A stretch of 64,000 nucleotides of DNA from contig NZ_FOCQ01000018.1 in assembly GCF_900110165.1 (NCBI RefSeq), positions 1 through 64,000 on the forward strand, given 5' to 3'. Position 1 is the stretch's first letter, and each line of letters opens with the position of its first letter. The notes beneath the pieces were generated by a model. It was not told the DNA's origin, did no database searches, and was given only the letters and a program-made list of their open reading frames with translations. Made by a program: the position numbers and the translations under genes. The stretch is from Lihuaxuella thermophila. Lineage in GTDB: Bacteria > Bacillota > Bacilli > Thermoactinomycetales > Thermoactinomycetaceae. This document shows positions 7,362 to 15,961 of this stretch, in pieces.

Positions 7362-7919
7362 ATGAAGAAGATGGATGTGGCGAGCAGCGACTTAATACGA
7401 GAAATAGAAACCATGTATTCAACGATGACTGACGAGGAGTATCTAAGACTCTGTAAAAGCCGTTTGAGCCTTCCTTCTCAATTTTATGGAATCCTGGATC
7501 CAGGAGAGTGTCAAGTAACCGAAATTTTTGCGGATGAGGTTTGGCCATCCATTAGATGGGACTTTGATTTTAATAAAGTAAATCACGGGGATACGATTTT
7601 CTCTTTCTCTACAAAGCTGTGTATATCCAAGCTCATGCCCGTTTTTTACATCGAACATCAATTTCAAGTCGAGGTAAAAACTACTTTTTTACATGAACCC
7701 ACTCTTGATGGATGTTCAAATCAACCCTATTCAAAAAGACAAGTGGATCTTCATTCTCGTTTGAGTGAGGTTCTCAAGAAGTCGGGATATAAAGAAATCA
7801 ATTTTGCTGAGGCAAGCTCTGTCATATGCAGTCTTTCGATGCCGGTAAACCGTATATTTGGCGATCAAGTGACAGTTGAATATGCTCTCTTTCACGATGT
7901 AAAAGATCTTTGTCCGTAA
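7362..7919 (+). CDS. Probable orphan immunity protein, unrecognised family
   Basis: The protein has 185 residues from ATG 7362; ATG 7371 is an alternative, and neither has a strong ribosome site. It lacks a signal peptide or membrane segments. Recognisable stretches are a helical N-terminus (DLIREIETMYSTMTDEEYLRL), a central beta-rich part (IRWDFDFNKVNHGDTIFSFS) and a C-terminal part with LSEVLKKSGYKEINF. I do not recognise the family. It directly follows, in frame, a toxin-tip remnant and is closed by a rho-independent terminator. This is the position of an immunity gene kept after its toxin was displaced. The role is inference from context. Confidence 0.55.
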   Translation: MKKMDVASSDLIREIETMYSTMTDEEYLRLCKSRLSLPSQFYGILDPGECQVTEIFADEVWPSIRWDFDFNKVNHGDTIFSFSTKLCISKLMPVFYIEHQFQVEVKTTFLHEPTLDGCSNQPYSKRQVDLHSRLSEVLKKSGYKEINFAEASSVICSLSMPVNRIFGDQVTVEYALFHDVKDLCP

Positions 7920-7946
7920 AGAACCGTTCAATCTCTACAAACATGA

Positions 7947-7976
7947 GCCCGGTTTATACAAGAACCGGGCCTTTCT
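7947..7976 (+). terminator. Rho-independent terminator of the toxin/immunity island
   Basis: GCCCGGTT (7947-7954) and AACCGGGC (7963-7970) form a perfect 8-pair stem with an 8-base loop, followed by CTTTCT. It lies 27 bases after the immunity-like gene. Confidence 0.8.
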
Positions 7977-8199
7977 ATGAAAATCTCTCATCGGACTAGC
8001 TCCTTTTTCCGGAGCACCAGTGATCCGTTTCCATAAGATATGTATAGTAGACTGGAGAAAATATGTTTGTGATTTAGTATAATTTCAATGATTATTATCG
8101 GGCGGCATCTCACATAAAACCAACTCAATTTCGCTCGCGTAAGGGAGAATGCTGTTTGACAGGTGTAAACTTCCTCTTTGTTTGTGATCATGGCGATGT

Positions 8200-8958
8200 T
8201 CAGCCCTGTTTTTTATGTATGATTTCAACCATTCCAAACCCTTGCGACCCGTAACTGCCAAGCCCCGACTGGTAGATCACTTCTTGCACTTTGGGCGGAG
8301 CATCAATGGTGAGCGGGATTTGGTAACCTTTAATGTTCTTGTCCTTATACTTGACAAGAACGGCCGCTTTGTTCAGATTAAATGCGGCCGGATCGATCAG
8401 GCTGATGTGAATATTCACCTCCTGCGGAAGTTCTTCCCCCCACCGGATGGCATACCAATTGCGAATCGACCGGCGCAATCCATCGTAAAATGGACTCTCC
8501 AACGGATGGCAATAATGAAGTTTTTTCTCTCTTTGGATGGGAACGACAATCGGACTCAAAGCGATGTAGGACATAGTTTCCGAAAAGCGTTTAGGTTCCT
8601 CCAGTTGTACATCCACCAGCGGGATTTTCGCATCGGCAAGTTGCAGATTTCCCAGGCTTCTGATCCCTTCCACCAGGCGCCGAATGATTTCCGGGTAAAT
8701 GGAATCCGCTTTAAAGGTGAGCATGCCTTTCACTTTCATGCAAGCCCGCAGGTTGTTCCTGCATTCAAAACGGGGCCGTGAAAAGACAAGCGGCTTATAA
8801 GACCTTCTTTGAAACGCAATGCCTTCATTATGCAACCAATCGGCCAACCCGGGATCTGCCTGTTTGATGCACCGCAAAAGATAACTGCTGATCAGGTAGT
8901 TCAGATCGTAGGGAAGAGAGATTTCTTCATTGATAAAAAAACGGGCTTCCATTCGCAT
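8200..8958 (-). CDS. cas6: Cas6 CRISPR repeat endoribonuclease
   Basis: Cas6 cuts the CRISPR precursor RNA within each repeat to give guide RNAs for the Cmr complex. The 252 residues match the usual length. The C-terminal glycine-rich loop GLGSYGSQGFGMVEI is the family hallmark, preceded by two ferredoxin-like RAMP folds (N-terminal MEARFFINEEISLPYDLNYLISSYLL). The start could be ATG 8958 or ATG 8952; no strong ribosome site distinguishes them. It is transcribed away from the CRISPR array, with its promoter presumably in the region shared with the leader. It is the only repeat-processing gene visible, and the cmr genes lie on the other side of the array. Confidence 0.92.
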   Translation of the reverse strand: MRMEARFFINEEISLPYDLNYLISSYLLRCIKQADPGLADWLHNEGIAFQRRSYKPLVFSRPRFECRNNLRACMKVKGMLTFKADSIYPEIIRRLVEGIRSLGNLQLADAKIPLVDVQLEEPKRFSETMSYIALSPIVVPIQREKKLHYCHPLESPFYDGLRRSIRNWYAIRWGEELPQEVNIHISLIDPAAFNLNKAAVLVKYKDKNIKGYQIPLTIDAPPKVQEVIYQSGLGSYGSQGFGMVEIIHKKQG

Positions 8959-9103
8959 AAAGGTTTTCCAGCTCTTTCTGTCTCATTTTCTTCTATGATA
9001 CCATGAAGGGGAACAGACGGATTCGGCTTATGACTGAACCATGTAAAAATGGCTCCGGGTTGCCAAGTCTGTGAACCCCCCGGCTATTTTGCAGGATGGG
9101 AGG

Positions 9104-9133
9104 TTTACAGACTTTTTTGCTTTGGGATATAAT
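9104..9133 (+). promoter_or_regulatory. CRISPR leader promoter
   Basis: TTTACA (9104-9109) and a perfect TATAAT (9128-9133) are 18 bases apart. Transcription would start at about 9140, roughly 28 bases before the first repeat. This agrees with ATTGAAAC being the 3' end of the repeat and with repeat decay at the far right end. Confidence 0.75.
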
Positions 9134-9167
9134 GCTAATATCTGATAAAACTGAATTCCGCTTACGG

Positions 9168-9467
9168 GTTTGAGTTGAATCCATGGTGGAATTGAAACAC
9201 ACGATAGTTTTCTATCATAACGAAACTGGAGGAAGTTTGAGTTGAATCCATGGTGGAATTGAAACCTCCAAGAAAACTCTGACCTTACTGTTACAGTCCT
9301 TGTTTGAGTTGAATCCATGGTGGAATTGAAACATTCGCAACCCAATCCAGTCGAAGAATCACCCGGTCGTTTGAGTTGCATCCAAAGTGGAATTGAAACA
9401 GCATAATCCGTTGTCACTCCCCTCCCGAGGAGTTTTCGTTTAGGTTCTATTCAAAGTGAATTGAAAC
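9168..9467 (+). CRISPR. Short CRISPR array, 5 repeats and 4 spacers
   Basis: Three identical 31-base repeats start GTTTGAGTTGAATCC and end GGTGGAATTGAAAC (9168-9198, 9235-9265, 9302-9332). A fourth with three changes is at 9369-9399, and a fifth degenerate 30-base copy at 9438-9467. Spacers are 36, 36, 36 and 38 bases. The ATTGAAAC end is the usual 8-base 5' tag left on crRNA by Cas6 in type I and III systems. The leader is at the left. No cas1/cas2 adaptation genes are in the window, so new spacers would depend on genes elsewhere. Confidence 0.97.
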
Positions 9468-9565
9468 GTGAAGTTCACATCACAGAAGATAAAGTCTTGA
9501 AATTTAACCCCCCCCTATAACCAGCGGCTTCCGTTCTGCTTGCCGGAACGGCTGCATAAAATAAA

Positions 9566-9601
9566 GGCCGATTCTCCACCATTTGGAGAGTCGGCCTTTT
9601 T
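9566..9601. terminator. Bidirectional terminator between the array and the cmr operon
   Basis: GGCCGATTCTCC (9566-9577) and GGAGAGTCGGCC (9585-9596) form a 12-pair stem with one wobble and a 7-base loop. T-rich tracts follow on both strands. It ends both the array transcript and the convergent cmr operon. Confidence 0.85.
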
Positions 9602-9624
9602 ACCATTGCCATGATTATGGCGCT

Positions 9625-10479
9625 CTACCGCTTGTCCACTTTTTCAAACCGTCCGTAGCCAACGGCGGTCTTTGCTCCTGCACCGATCCACATCAACGCT
9701 TCTTGCAGCCAGTTTATAACGTTCTCTGCATCTTCGCGGTCTTGTGCGTTTTCCGGTCTGCGGGGAGCGATGGAAAAGATGAACTCCTGATTTTTTCCGA
9801 CGACCAGAAAAGGAATCGGAACCGGTGCATACCAGTCCACAGGGGGCGTATTTCTGTTCCGGGGGTCCTTATAATATTCACTAAAATGCGGGGTCATGAT
9901 ATCGGGCTCCAGCTGTACCGGTCCGGCGGGAAGGGCATCGAAAAAGATCACGCTGCCCGCCTGGCTGTCCGGGGACTTTGTATCCGGACCGAAGATCCGT
10001 TTAATGTCTTTGGATTTTTCCGCTTGCTCTTTTTTCACCCATTCCGTCACCCAGGCGCGCACCAGTCCTTTGACGGAAGAGCCGGGCAGATAAGCGGTTC
10101 CCAGAATAGGATGCCAGGCGAATCCGTTCTCCACCGGATTGGAGCGGCCCAGGCCGGTCACAAAGCGGCTGGTCGTGTGCAGATGCAGTTGATAACCGGC
10201 CTGCCCCTCGATCAATCGGCTCATACGGTTGGTGAACTCCCGGATCTGCTCCAGGTCCCCAACCCTGTCGGTCCCGATCCATTTGTTTTTATCAATTTTG
10301 AGATTATCCCTTTCTCTATACCAACAATCGCAAAACTTTTCATACCACAGTCCGGCGTGCGACTCCTTGGGGCGCTTTTCCGAAGAAACCACGTTTTCCC
10401 GGGCTTCCGGGTAGAGGGGGAGAAAGTATGACAGGGATTTACTTTTCTCCGGGTATTTTCTTTTCTCCCGGGATTTCAT
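9625..10479 (-). CDS. cmr6: Cmr6, type III-B effector RAMP subunit
   Basis: Cmr6 caps the backbone of the Cmr interference complex near the 3' end of the guide RNA. The 284 residues include the RAMP core: HLHTTSRFVTGLGRSNPVENGFAWHPILG, then the conserved YLPGSSVKGLVRAW (the glycine-rich strand-turn shared by Cmr4 and Cmr6), and the C-terminal GAGAKTAVGYGRFEKV loop. It overlaps the cmr5 stop by four bases, indicating translational coupling as the last gene of the operon. The N-terminal Lys/Arg-rich region of about 75 residues is variable in the family. Confidence 0.93.
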   Translation of the reverse strand: MKSREKRKYPEKSKSLSYFLPLYPEARENVVSSEKRPKESHAGLWYEKFCDCWYRERDNLKIDKNKWIGTDRVGDLEQIREFTNRMSRLIEGQAGYQLHLHTTSRFVTGLGRSNPVENGFAWHPILGTAYLPGSSVKGLVRAWVTEWVKKEQAEKSKDIKRIFGPDTKSPDSQAGSVIFFDALPAGPVQLEPDIMTPHFSEYYKDPRNRNTPPVDWYAPVPIPFLVVGKNQEFIFSIAPRRPENAQDREDAENVINWLQEALMWIGAGAKTAVGYGRFEKVDKR

Positions 10480-10895
10480 TGGCTTTCCCCCTCCGATTTC
10501 TTCAAATAGGCGACCGACAGTTTTTTATGCCACTCCAGCCATGCCAGCGCTTCTGCCAGCGCCCATTGATAACGTCTGCGATCATTGGACACGATGGCTT
10601 CCAGCAAATCAGCCGCGCCCGGATAAGGAGCTTTTTCATCATCCCGGCACAGCCAGCTTTGCAAATCCTGATAAACCAGTCGATGTGGATCTTCTTTTTT
10701 GTCCTTCGCCGCCGCCAGCAATTGGGCCAGAGCTTGTCCCAATCCGTTGGAGAGGATGTCGGCGGGCAGTCGCACCACATATCCTGCGTAATCGTCCGCA
10801 AATTGCCCGTTGCCTTGGTTTTTATGCTTTTTCTCGATTTCCTTTACTCTTTCCAAGGAATGCATCGCCCGTTTCTGATCCAGTGTATGGTCCAC
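10476..10895 (-). CDS. cmr5: Cmr5, small subunit of the type III-B complex
   Basis: This all-helical small subunit of 139 residues lines the inner face of the Cmr complex and helps hold target RNA. Recognisable are the N-terminal LDQKRAMHSLERVKEIEKK segment, typical of Cmr5, YAGYVVRLPADILSNGLGQALAQLLA, and the C-terminal EALAWLEWHKKLSVAYLK. The size matches the family. It lies between cmr4 (12 bases apart) and cmr6 (four-base overlap) in the standard Cmr gene order. Confidence 0.93.
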   Translation of the reverse strand: MDHTLDQKRAMHSLERVKEIEKKHKNQGNGQFADDYAGYVVRLPADILSNGLGQALAQLLAAAKDKKEDPHRLVYQDLQSWLCRDDEKAPYPGAADLLEAIVSNDRRRYQWALAEALAWLEWHKKLSVAYLKKSEGESQ

Positions 10896-10907
10896 CTTCG
10901 CACCTCC

Positions 10908-11723
10908 TTACGCCTTCACCGCAGTGATCAACCAGCCTTGTCCGACTGTTTCATTGCCTCCCGCCTGCAAATAGGGGTGTCTTTTCAAATGATCTTTTAT
11001 TTTTTCCAGCACTCCCTCACCCTTTCCGGGCCGCTCCAAAATCAGGCTGTACAGCAAGGTATCCGGAGGGAGTGTTTCTTCAAACCATAAATTTTGGCTC
11101 TTTTTCGTTCCGTTTTCCAGTTGGTTGCGGGCCTGAATGGGCAGGCCGAAATGGGCGAAGTGGGAAAAGTCGTCATCATGGAGAATGGCAAGTTGGCGAA
11201 CCAGTCTGTTCTTCACTGATTCGTGTTTAATCAGGAACGAAAGATGGCCAGCCACGGTTTCCATCACTTGAGGTACGGGAATCGGCTCAAAGGAAAGCTC
11301 TTCAAGGAATATCGTGTCCGCCTCGTCGGCGGTTAGGATCTTGCCCTGATCAATCCCGGGTAACTCAGGGAATTCAAACGAGCCCCCGATCAATTGCAGA
11401 TCCCGCTGGTACCGTTCCAACAGGTACGGACAGGTGATCCAGCGGTAATGACCGGTCAGGGAGCGGATCGGGAGCAGCAAAATCCTGGCATCGGTAATCC
11501 CCACCCCGCCCGCCGATTCGCTGTTGCCAAAAACTTCGTCCACGATCTCCGGTTGCTCTTGCTCCGCCTTGTCCCGGAGAGCCCCTTTTAAGCCTGAGCC
11601 GGGAATCACCGGAAAACCGGTGGTCGCCTCCCTGGCAACCGGCTGATCAATGCCTGTATGCGATTGTCCGGCGCCCGGATGAACCGGCGTTTCTGCCAGC
11701 ATGCCCAAGATAAAACCTTTCAT
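10908..11723 (-). CDS. cmr4: Cmr4, backbone subunit with target-RNA nuclease
   Basis: Cmr4 forms the repeated backbone and cuts target RNA at 6-base intervals. In the 271 residues the N-terminal MLAETPVHPGAGQSHTGIDQ contains Asp26 in the loop corresponding to the catalytic Asp of characterised Cmr4 proteins. GFPVIPGSGLKGALRDKA is the conserved RAMP turn, and the C-terminal NETVGQGWL loop binds crRNA. Target-RNA cleavage is therefore predicted to be intact. The cmr3 stop abuts its start directly, which suggests strict coupling. Confidence 0.95.
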   Translation of the reverse strand: MKGFILGMLAETPVHPGAGQSHTGIDQPVAREATTGFPVIPGSGLKGALRDKAEQEQPEIVDEVFGNSESAGGVGITDARILLLPIRSLTGHYRWITCPYLLERYQRDLQLIGGSFEFPELPGIDQGKILTADEADTIFLEELSFEPIPVPQVMETVAGHLSFLIKHESVKNRLVRQLAILHDDDFSHFAHFGLPIQARNQLENGTKKSQNLWFEETLPPDTLLYSLILERPGKGEGVLEKIKDHLKRHPYLQAGGNETVGQGWLITAVKA

Positions 11724-12827
11724 TTATGATTCCTCCTGTTTCTTCCAGATTCCGACCACCATCTGTCCCATTCCGTATTCTGTCTTCATCCCGCTGAAGG
11801 AACCGTGCAGATGCTCAATTTCTTCCCGAAGCTCCGGCGGGGCTTCAAAAAACCAGGTGGACCCGGCCGGGAGGATGGGCGTTAAAGGACGGGGGCAATT
11901 ATGTTTCAAATCCCAGCCTCCCATTGTTCCCGCTTTACCCATGCACGCCGAAACACATCGTCCCGGAACACCCAGTGGCCCGTTCCGAATCACATCTTGA
12001 GGATTCTCGTACTGTCCCGGTGTCAGAAGCGAAACGGTAAATCGCACGATCCCGTCCTTCGCTGTTACGATCTCCGGCATGGCGGGAAACGGGTTTTCCC
12101 GGCACTCATCGCCAATCTCCACACGGGCAAATCTCCCTTCCCCGCCCAGCGGGAGTCCCAGCATGCCGGACGGATGCCAGCTGTCGGGGATTCCGTCCAC
12201 TTTCACGATCACTTCCAATTTCCGGCTCGGGCGGATCTGCGTCAGTGTGTACAAATGTTTATCTTCTGCCTGACGGGTTTGGCGGTTCCGCCTGATCCCG
12301 ATTTTTTGCTCTTCCTTCCATAACTGATCCGGAAAGATCAGATGTTCTTCCCGCACCTCCTGATGGGCCAGCACCGCTTCAAGCCCTTCCCGCGTCAACC
12401 ATGCGGACAACGGTTTTCCGTCTTTGCGGGAGATTTCCGGCAGCAAAACTTTCCCCAGATCACACTCCACCTCATTTCCCGGGACCAGCCGCGCAAAGCT
12501 CCATTTCCCCTGGGAATCCTGTTTTCCCACCAATTGCGACGGCGGGACAAAAAGACACTTCCCTTCAAACCGAAGGTAAGGCCCTTCCAGTTTCAACTGC
12601 CCCAGTGAATCAGGATCGCCCAGTTCAGGAGGAAATGGCTTGCCGTTGTCAGGGGTCCATCCCTGCTTCCGGGCCAAACAGGTGCGAATGGCTCCCTGCA
12701 AGGGCATGATCGACGGAGGAAACAGCGTTGCCGGGGGCACCGAGCCGGTTTCCCCTTCGTTAAAAGGAGTGCCGTCACGGAAAAACAACGTGTCCAATGC
12801 CCGAAACGCCCAGATTTTGCCCATCAT
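11724..12827 (-). CDS. cmr3: Cmr3, guide-RNA 5'-tag-binding RAMP subunit
   Basis: Cmr3 holds the 5' tag of the guide RNA next to Cas10. The protein has 367 residues. The N-terminal AFRALDTLFFRDGTPFNEGE is the conserved Cmr3 motif, followed by LFPPSIMPLQGAIRTCLARK. The C-terminal half holds LPAGSTWFFEAPPE and TEYGMGQMVVG, a glycine-rich RAMP strand. It overlaps cmr2 by four bases. Length and order are normal for type III-B. Confidence 0.94.
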   Translation of the reverse strand: MMGKIWAFRALDTLFFRDGTPFNEGETGSVPPATLFPPSIMPLQGAIRTCLARKQGWTPDNGKPFPPELGDPDSLGQLKLEGPYLRFEGKCLFVPPSQLVGKQDSQGKWSFARLVPGNEVECDLGKVLLPEISRKDGKPLSAWLTREGLEAVLAHQEVREEHLIFPDQLWKEEQKIGIRRNRQTRQAEDKHLYTLTQIRPSRKLEVIVKVDGIPDSWHPSGMLGLPLGGEGRFARVEIGDECRENPFPAMPEIVTAKDGIVRFTVSLLTPGQYENPQDVIRNGPLGVPGRCVSACMGKAGTMGGWDLKHNCPRPLTPILPAGSTWFFEAPPELREEIEHLHGSFSGMKTEYGMGQMVVGIWKKQEES

Positions 12828-14737
12828 TCGTCTCCTCCTTTCTGAGCCAAAAACCGCACCAGCAATGCCCCGTCAACAAGAAACTCCCCTTCCTCGACGC
12901 GGACGAGTTTATGTTCATCCCGCCGGGAACGGAAACAGAGATCCAGCAGCTTTTTGATCCTTGCTTCCGCTTCTTTCGTGCCGATTCCCTTCTCCGTCCC
13001 TTTGATCCTGAGATAATCTGCCGTGATAAGGCGGGTCAGAATCTCCCGATTTTTCCTGGAATCCTGTGAAAAAGCAGGGGAACCCTCATACAGCTTTTTT
13101 AACTTGTACACAAAACGGCCGGAGAAAAAAGCTTCATCTTCATCAGTGCGAAACTCTTCCGCCAGCTGCTCGAGGCGGGTGGCGTGCTCGGGATGATCCC
13201 GGTCGATCACTACATCCCAGGGGGCAGACCATTCCAGGACAGCACCTGATCTTTTCCACACCCCGACAGCCAGGGAGTCCCGTCCGGTCTTGTCCTTGGC
13301 AACCTCGTCCAGCAGTTTCCGCCCGTACTCCAGCACCTTTTGCAAAGGGAGAAAATAGTGGGCATAGACGATGGACGCCGAGATGGTAGCAACCTGGTGC
13401 TTGTCATAAGCCCGATTGATGTCTCGAAAATGATCCATATAAGCCTGTCGCAGTTTGACAGCGGCGGAAAGAACCCGCTCTCTGGTGAACATCGCCAGCA
13501 CATCATCCCCGCCGGCATAAATGGTGACACCATGATGCTTTTTCACACATTCGGCCACGCCGGCTGCAAAGTTCGCTACCGCCTGGCTGATTTGCTTTTT
13601 GTTGTCGCTTTTTTGCAGCAAATTCCCCAGGCCGTCGCCATCCATAAAGAGCAGTGCGTAATAAGGCTGGGGTTCTCCCTGCACCGCCTCCGTTAAACGC
13701 CTGTACTCTTCCAGCAATGCGTCCACGCGTTCAGAGCCGATGCTATTCCGGAATTTTTCCAGTTCATGCGGAAAGAAGATTCTGCCCTCCAATTGCGAAA
13801 AGGGCTTTAACTCCGGTTCCGCTTCCGCCCGCTGGTAAATATGGGGAAAAAGATGTTTTGGATTGATTTTCGGAAGCTCGCAGTCCCTGGCGACCTCAGC
13901 CAAGCGTTTGGCTTCGTCTTTTGCCTTTTCCATCGTCTCTTCGATCCACGGAAGCGCCGCAAGATGAGAGGTGGAAGGAAAGTATTTGGCCTGCCGTGGA
14001 AAGTCCCATCCCAACGCTTGTTTAGACACGAGCGGATACAGGCGTTTGATCAGCGCGATGGCACTTAACCGCTCGTTTTCCGCCAGTTCAAAGGATGGTA
14101 ACCGCTCTCTCAGCTCCTTCCAAAATTTCTCTTGCTGCTGACGTTCGTGTTTCCTGTTGCGCAGATAACCGGACAATTCTTGCAAATGCGGCATCAACGT
14201 GCATTTATCCCCCGGCTCTATAGTGGGAACAAAGCTGCGCCAGGCTTTTCTGCGGTCAAGCAAGCCGCCGTCTTCTCCGATCACCCAGGTGATCTCCCAA
14301 CAGTGACAGACTTGACGGTTCCAAATCTCCCGTGTTCCATTTCCGTAACGCTCGACCCTGGCCACCGCATACTCCCAGACCGCGTCCGCCATCCTTCTCC
14401 ATGCGGCTTTCACGGCTTCCACACATTCTTCGGGCTGGAAGCCGTCCGGAATCATGGCTGTAAAGCGGTTGGGAAGGGTCCCGATCCAGGGCCCTTTTTC
14501 CACTGGCGGGCGGTAAATCGCCTGTAACAGGGGGTTTTGAAAATGAGATTCGCCGCTCTGGTCCTTGGATTGGCCAATAAAGGGAAAAACAATCGACCCG
14601 CCCTGTTCGATCACATACATCATGGCCCGCCCGGACAGATACGAGAGCAAAAAAGAACCGGCGAGCAGATCGCGGGTTCGGCGGGATTGGGCGATAAATC
14701 CCTGGACAGGACCGATCGTGAATTGCAAGGTTCTCAC
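12824..14737 (-). CDS. cmr2: Cmr2 (Cas10) without an HD nuclease domain, GGDD cyclase motif intact
   Basis: The large subunit of 637 residues starts directly with QFTIGPVQGFIAQSRRTRDL. In longer Cmr2 proteins this segment follows an HD domain of about 200 residues, and no HD motif is present here. The two palm domains remain: YALLFMDGDGLGNLL (metal-binding Asp-x-Asp) and VTIYAGGDDVLAMF, the GGDD active site that makes cyclic oligoadenylates in related complexes. The C-terminal helical domain ends near FLVDGALLVRFLAQK. Target-activated DNA cleavage is therefore unlikely, while cyclic-oligoadenylate signalling is predicted. No CARF- or SAVED-domain effector is recognised in the window, which directs attention to the unknown membrane protein upstream of cmr1. 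Confidence 0.95.
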   Translation of the reverse strand: MRTLQFTIGPVQGFIAQSRRTRDLLAGSFLLSYLSGRAMMYVIEQGGSIVFPFIGQSKDQSGESHFQNPLLQAIYRPPVEKGPWIGTLPNRFTAMIPDGFQPEECVEAVKAAWRRMADAVWEYAVARVERYGNGTREIWNRQVCHCWEITWVIGEDGGLLDRRKAWRSFVPTIEPGDKCTLMPHLQELSGYLRNRKHERQQQEKFWKELRERLPSFELAENERLSAIALIKRLYPLVSKQALGWDFPRQAKYFPSTSHLAALPWIEETMEKAKDEAKRLAEVARDCELPKINPKHLFPHIYQRAEAEPELKPFSQLEGRIFFPHELEKFRNSIGSERVDALLEEYRRLTEAVQGEPQPYYALLFMDGDGLGNLLQKSDNKKQISQAVANFAAGVAECVKKHHGVTIYAGGDDVLAMFTRERVLSAAVKLRQAYMDHFRDINRAYDKHQVATISASIVYAHYFLPLQKVLEYGRKLLDEVAKDKTGRDSLAVGVWKRSGAVLEWSAPWDVVIDRDHPEHATRLEQLAEEFRTDEDEAFFSGRFVYKLKKLYEGSPAFSQDSRKNREILTRLITADYLRIKGTEKGIGTKEAEARIKKLLDLCFRSRRDEHKLVRVEEGEFLVDGALLVRFLAQKGGDE

Positions 14738-14740
14738 TTA

Positions 14741-15832
14741 TCAGGTCACCTCCTGGAAACCTTCACCGATCAAATATTCAGCAAATGCATCCAGCGCATT
14801 TCCTGTAGGCGGGTTCAGTCGCTCCGGCTTTTTTTTCTGGTTTCCTATCTTTTCTTCACGCACGAGATCCGGAAAAGGAGGGACAGTCAGGATGGAAAAG
14901 AACGGATAATACTGATCCCCTATGGTTATCACCCGCAACCAAACCGGGGAAGCGATCCGGTTAAATCTTTTCGGTCTGATGGTCACCGTCGGCCCTTCCT
15001 TTTGCCTGGCCGGGATGATCATCGGCAGTCCCAGCGCCAACCGATCCCGTTTATGGTTCTGACGGAACGACCGGAGACAACTGACCCCCGACGCCAGGGC
15101 ATCGTTCCAACACGTATAACCATTCTCTGCCAGATAAAAGGAGGCACCGGAAACCAAAGGATGGGTGACTTCGGAATGTTTCTCCGGCCAGTCCAGAATC
15201 TTGTCCAATCCCTGTACAAACTTGCTCTTCCACTCTTCGGGGGATTTCGCCTGATCGGCGATGGGCAGTTGGCGGAGCAGATCTTGAACCATTGTATTTT
15301 CCCCATCATATTGCCACTCTTCCAGCGCCACCGTTCCAAATCCCCTTCGCGAACGGGTTCCCAGGGAGCCGATCTGCCCCAGCAGCCAGACACTGGAGAT
15401 CAACGCTTTCCAAAAAGACACAGCCTCTTTATTACGAACGGGCCGCATCAGAAACTGAATCGAAAATTTATTGCCCGGCAACCAGTACGGCCTGTTTTCT
15501 TTTATAGAATAAGTGATATAATTCAGGCCGATGAACCAGCGGTTACGTTTGCTGAAATGACTGTGTCGCAAATTCCGAACGTCTTCTTTCATCAAAAAGG
15601 CCGCTTGTCCGGCTGATGAGCCCGAGCCGCCGAAGATCTTCTCTTCCCAGGTGCATCCTTTGCCATTATCCGCGTTTTGGTTATATCTGCCGTCAACGGC
15701 TCGATACCAGTACCGCAAGGCTCCTTTAATGGATGGCAGGCGCAGTTCCGCCTGCTGAGGATCCGCGCCAGACATAAACATCGGTGTAACGATCCGGTAT
15801 GTAACCGTCAATCTCTCCACCAATCTCTCCAC
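14741..15832 (-). CDS. cmr1: Cmr1, target-RNA-capturing RAMP subunit
   Basis: Cmr1 joins Cmr6 at the guide 3' end and helps capture target RNA. The protein has 363 residues. The N-terminal YRIVTPMFMSGADPQQAELR and LPSIKGALRYWYRAVDG are diagnostic, with IFGGSGSSAGQAAFLM and the later LLGQIGSLGTRSRRGFGTVA loop. The start is GTG 15832 (AGAGGTGG upstream). A 12-base tandem duplication (GTGGAGAGATTG) at the start offers a second GTG at 15820. It is the first cmr gene, three bases before cmr2. A 129-base gap without an obvious terminator separates it from the membrane-protein gene upstream. Confidence 0.94.
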   Translation of the reverse strand: MERLVERLTVTYRIVTPMFMSGADPQQAELRLPSIKGALRYWYRAVDGRYNQNADNGKGCTWEEKIFGGSGSSAGQAAFLMKEDVRNLRHSHFSKRNRWFIGLNYITYSIKENRPYWLPGNKFSIQFLMRPVRNKEAVSFWKALISSVWLLGQIGSLGTRSRRGFGTVALEEWQYDGENTMVQDLLRQLPIADQAKSPEEWKSKFVQGLDKILDWPEKHSEVTHPLVSGASFYLAENGYTCWNDALASGVSCLRSFRQNHKRDRLALGLPMIIPARQKEGPTVTIRPKRFNRIASPVWLRVITIGDQYYPFFSILTVPPFPDLVREEKIGNQKKKPERLNPPTGNALDAFAEYLIGEGFQEVT

Positions 15833-15961
15833 TCAACCACCTCTTCATTACAGAATTGAACTTTTTCATCAATAATTGTAATATATATTAATTTTGAGTA
15901 TTTTTCTATAAAGGGTGTACAAAAATTTCATGTAAGATCAGGATTCCGTCGTATCTCATAT

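Noticed and set aside
7988-8191. 67-residue minus-strand frame downstream of cas6
   Set aside because: No ribosome site, no family features, and composition like intergenic DNA.
9028-9417. 129-residue minus-strand frame with a repeated VSIPxWMQLK-type motif
   Set aside because: It is the translation of the CRISPR repeats and spacers, with periodicity exactly that of the array.
9566-9601. Hairpin considered as another degenerate CRISPR repeat
   Set aside because: Its sequence has no relation to the repeat; it is a standard terminator.
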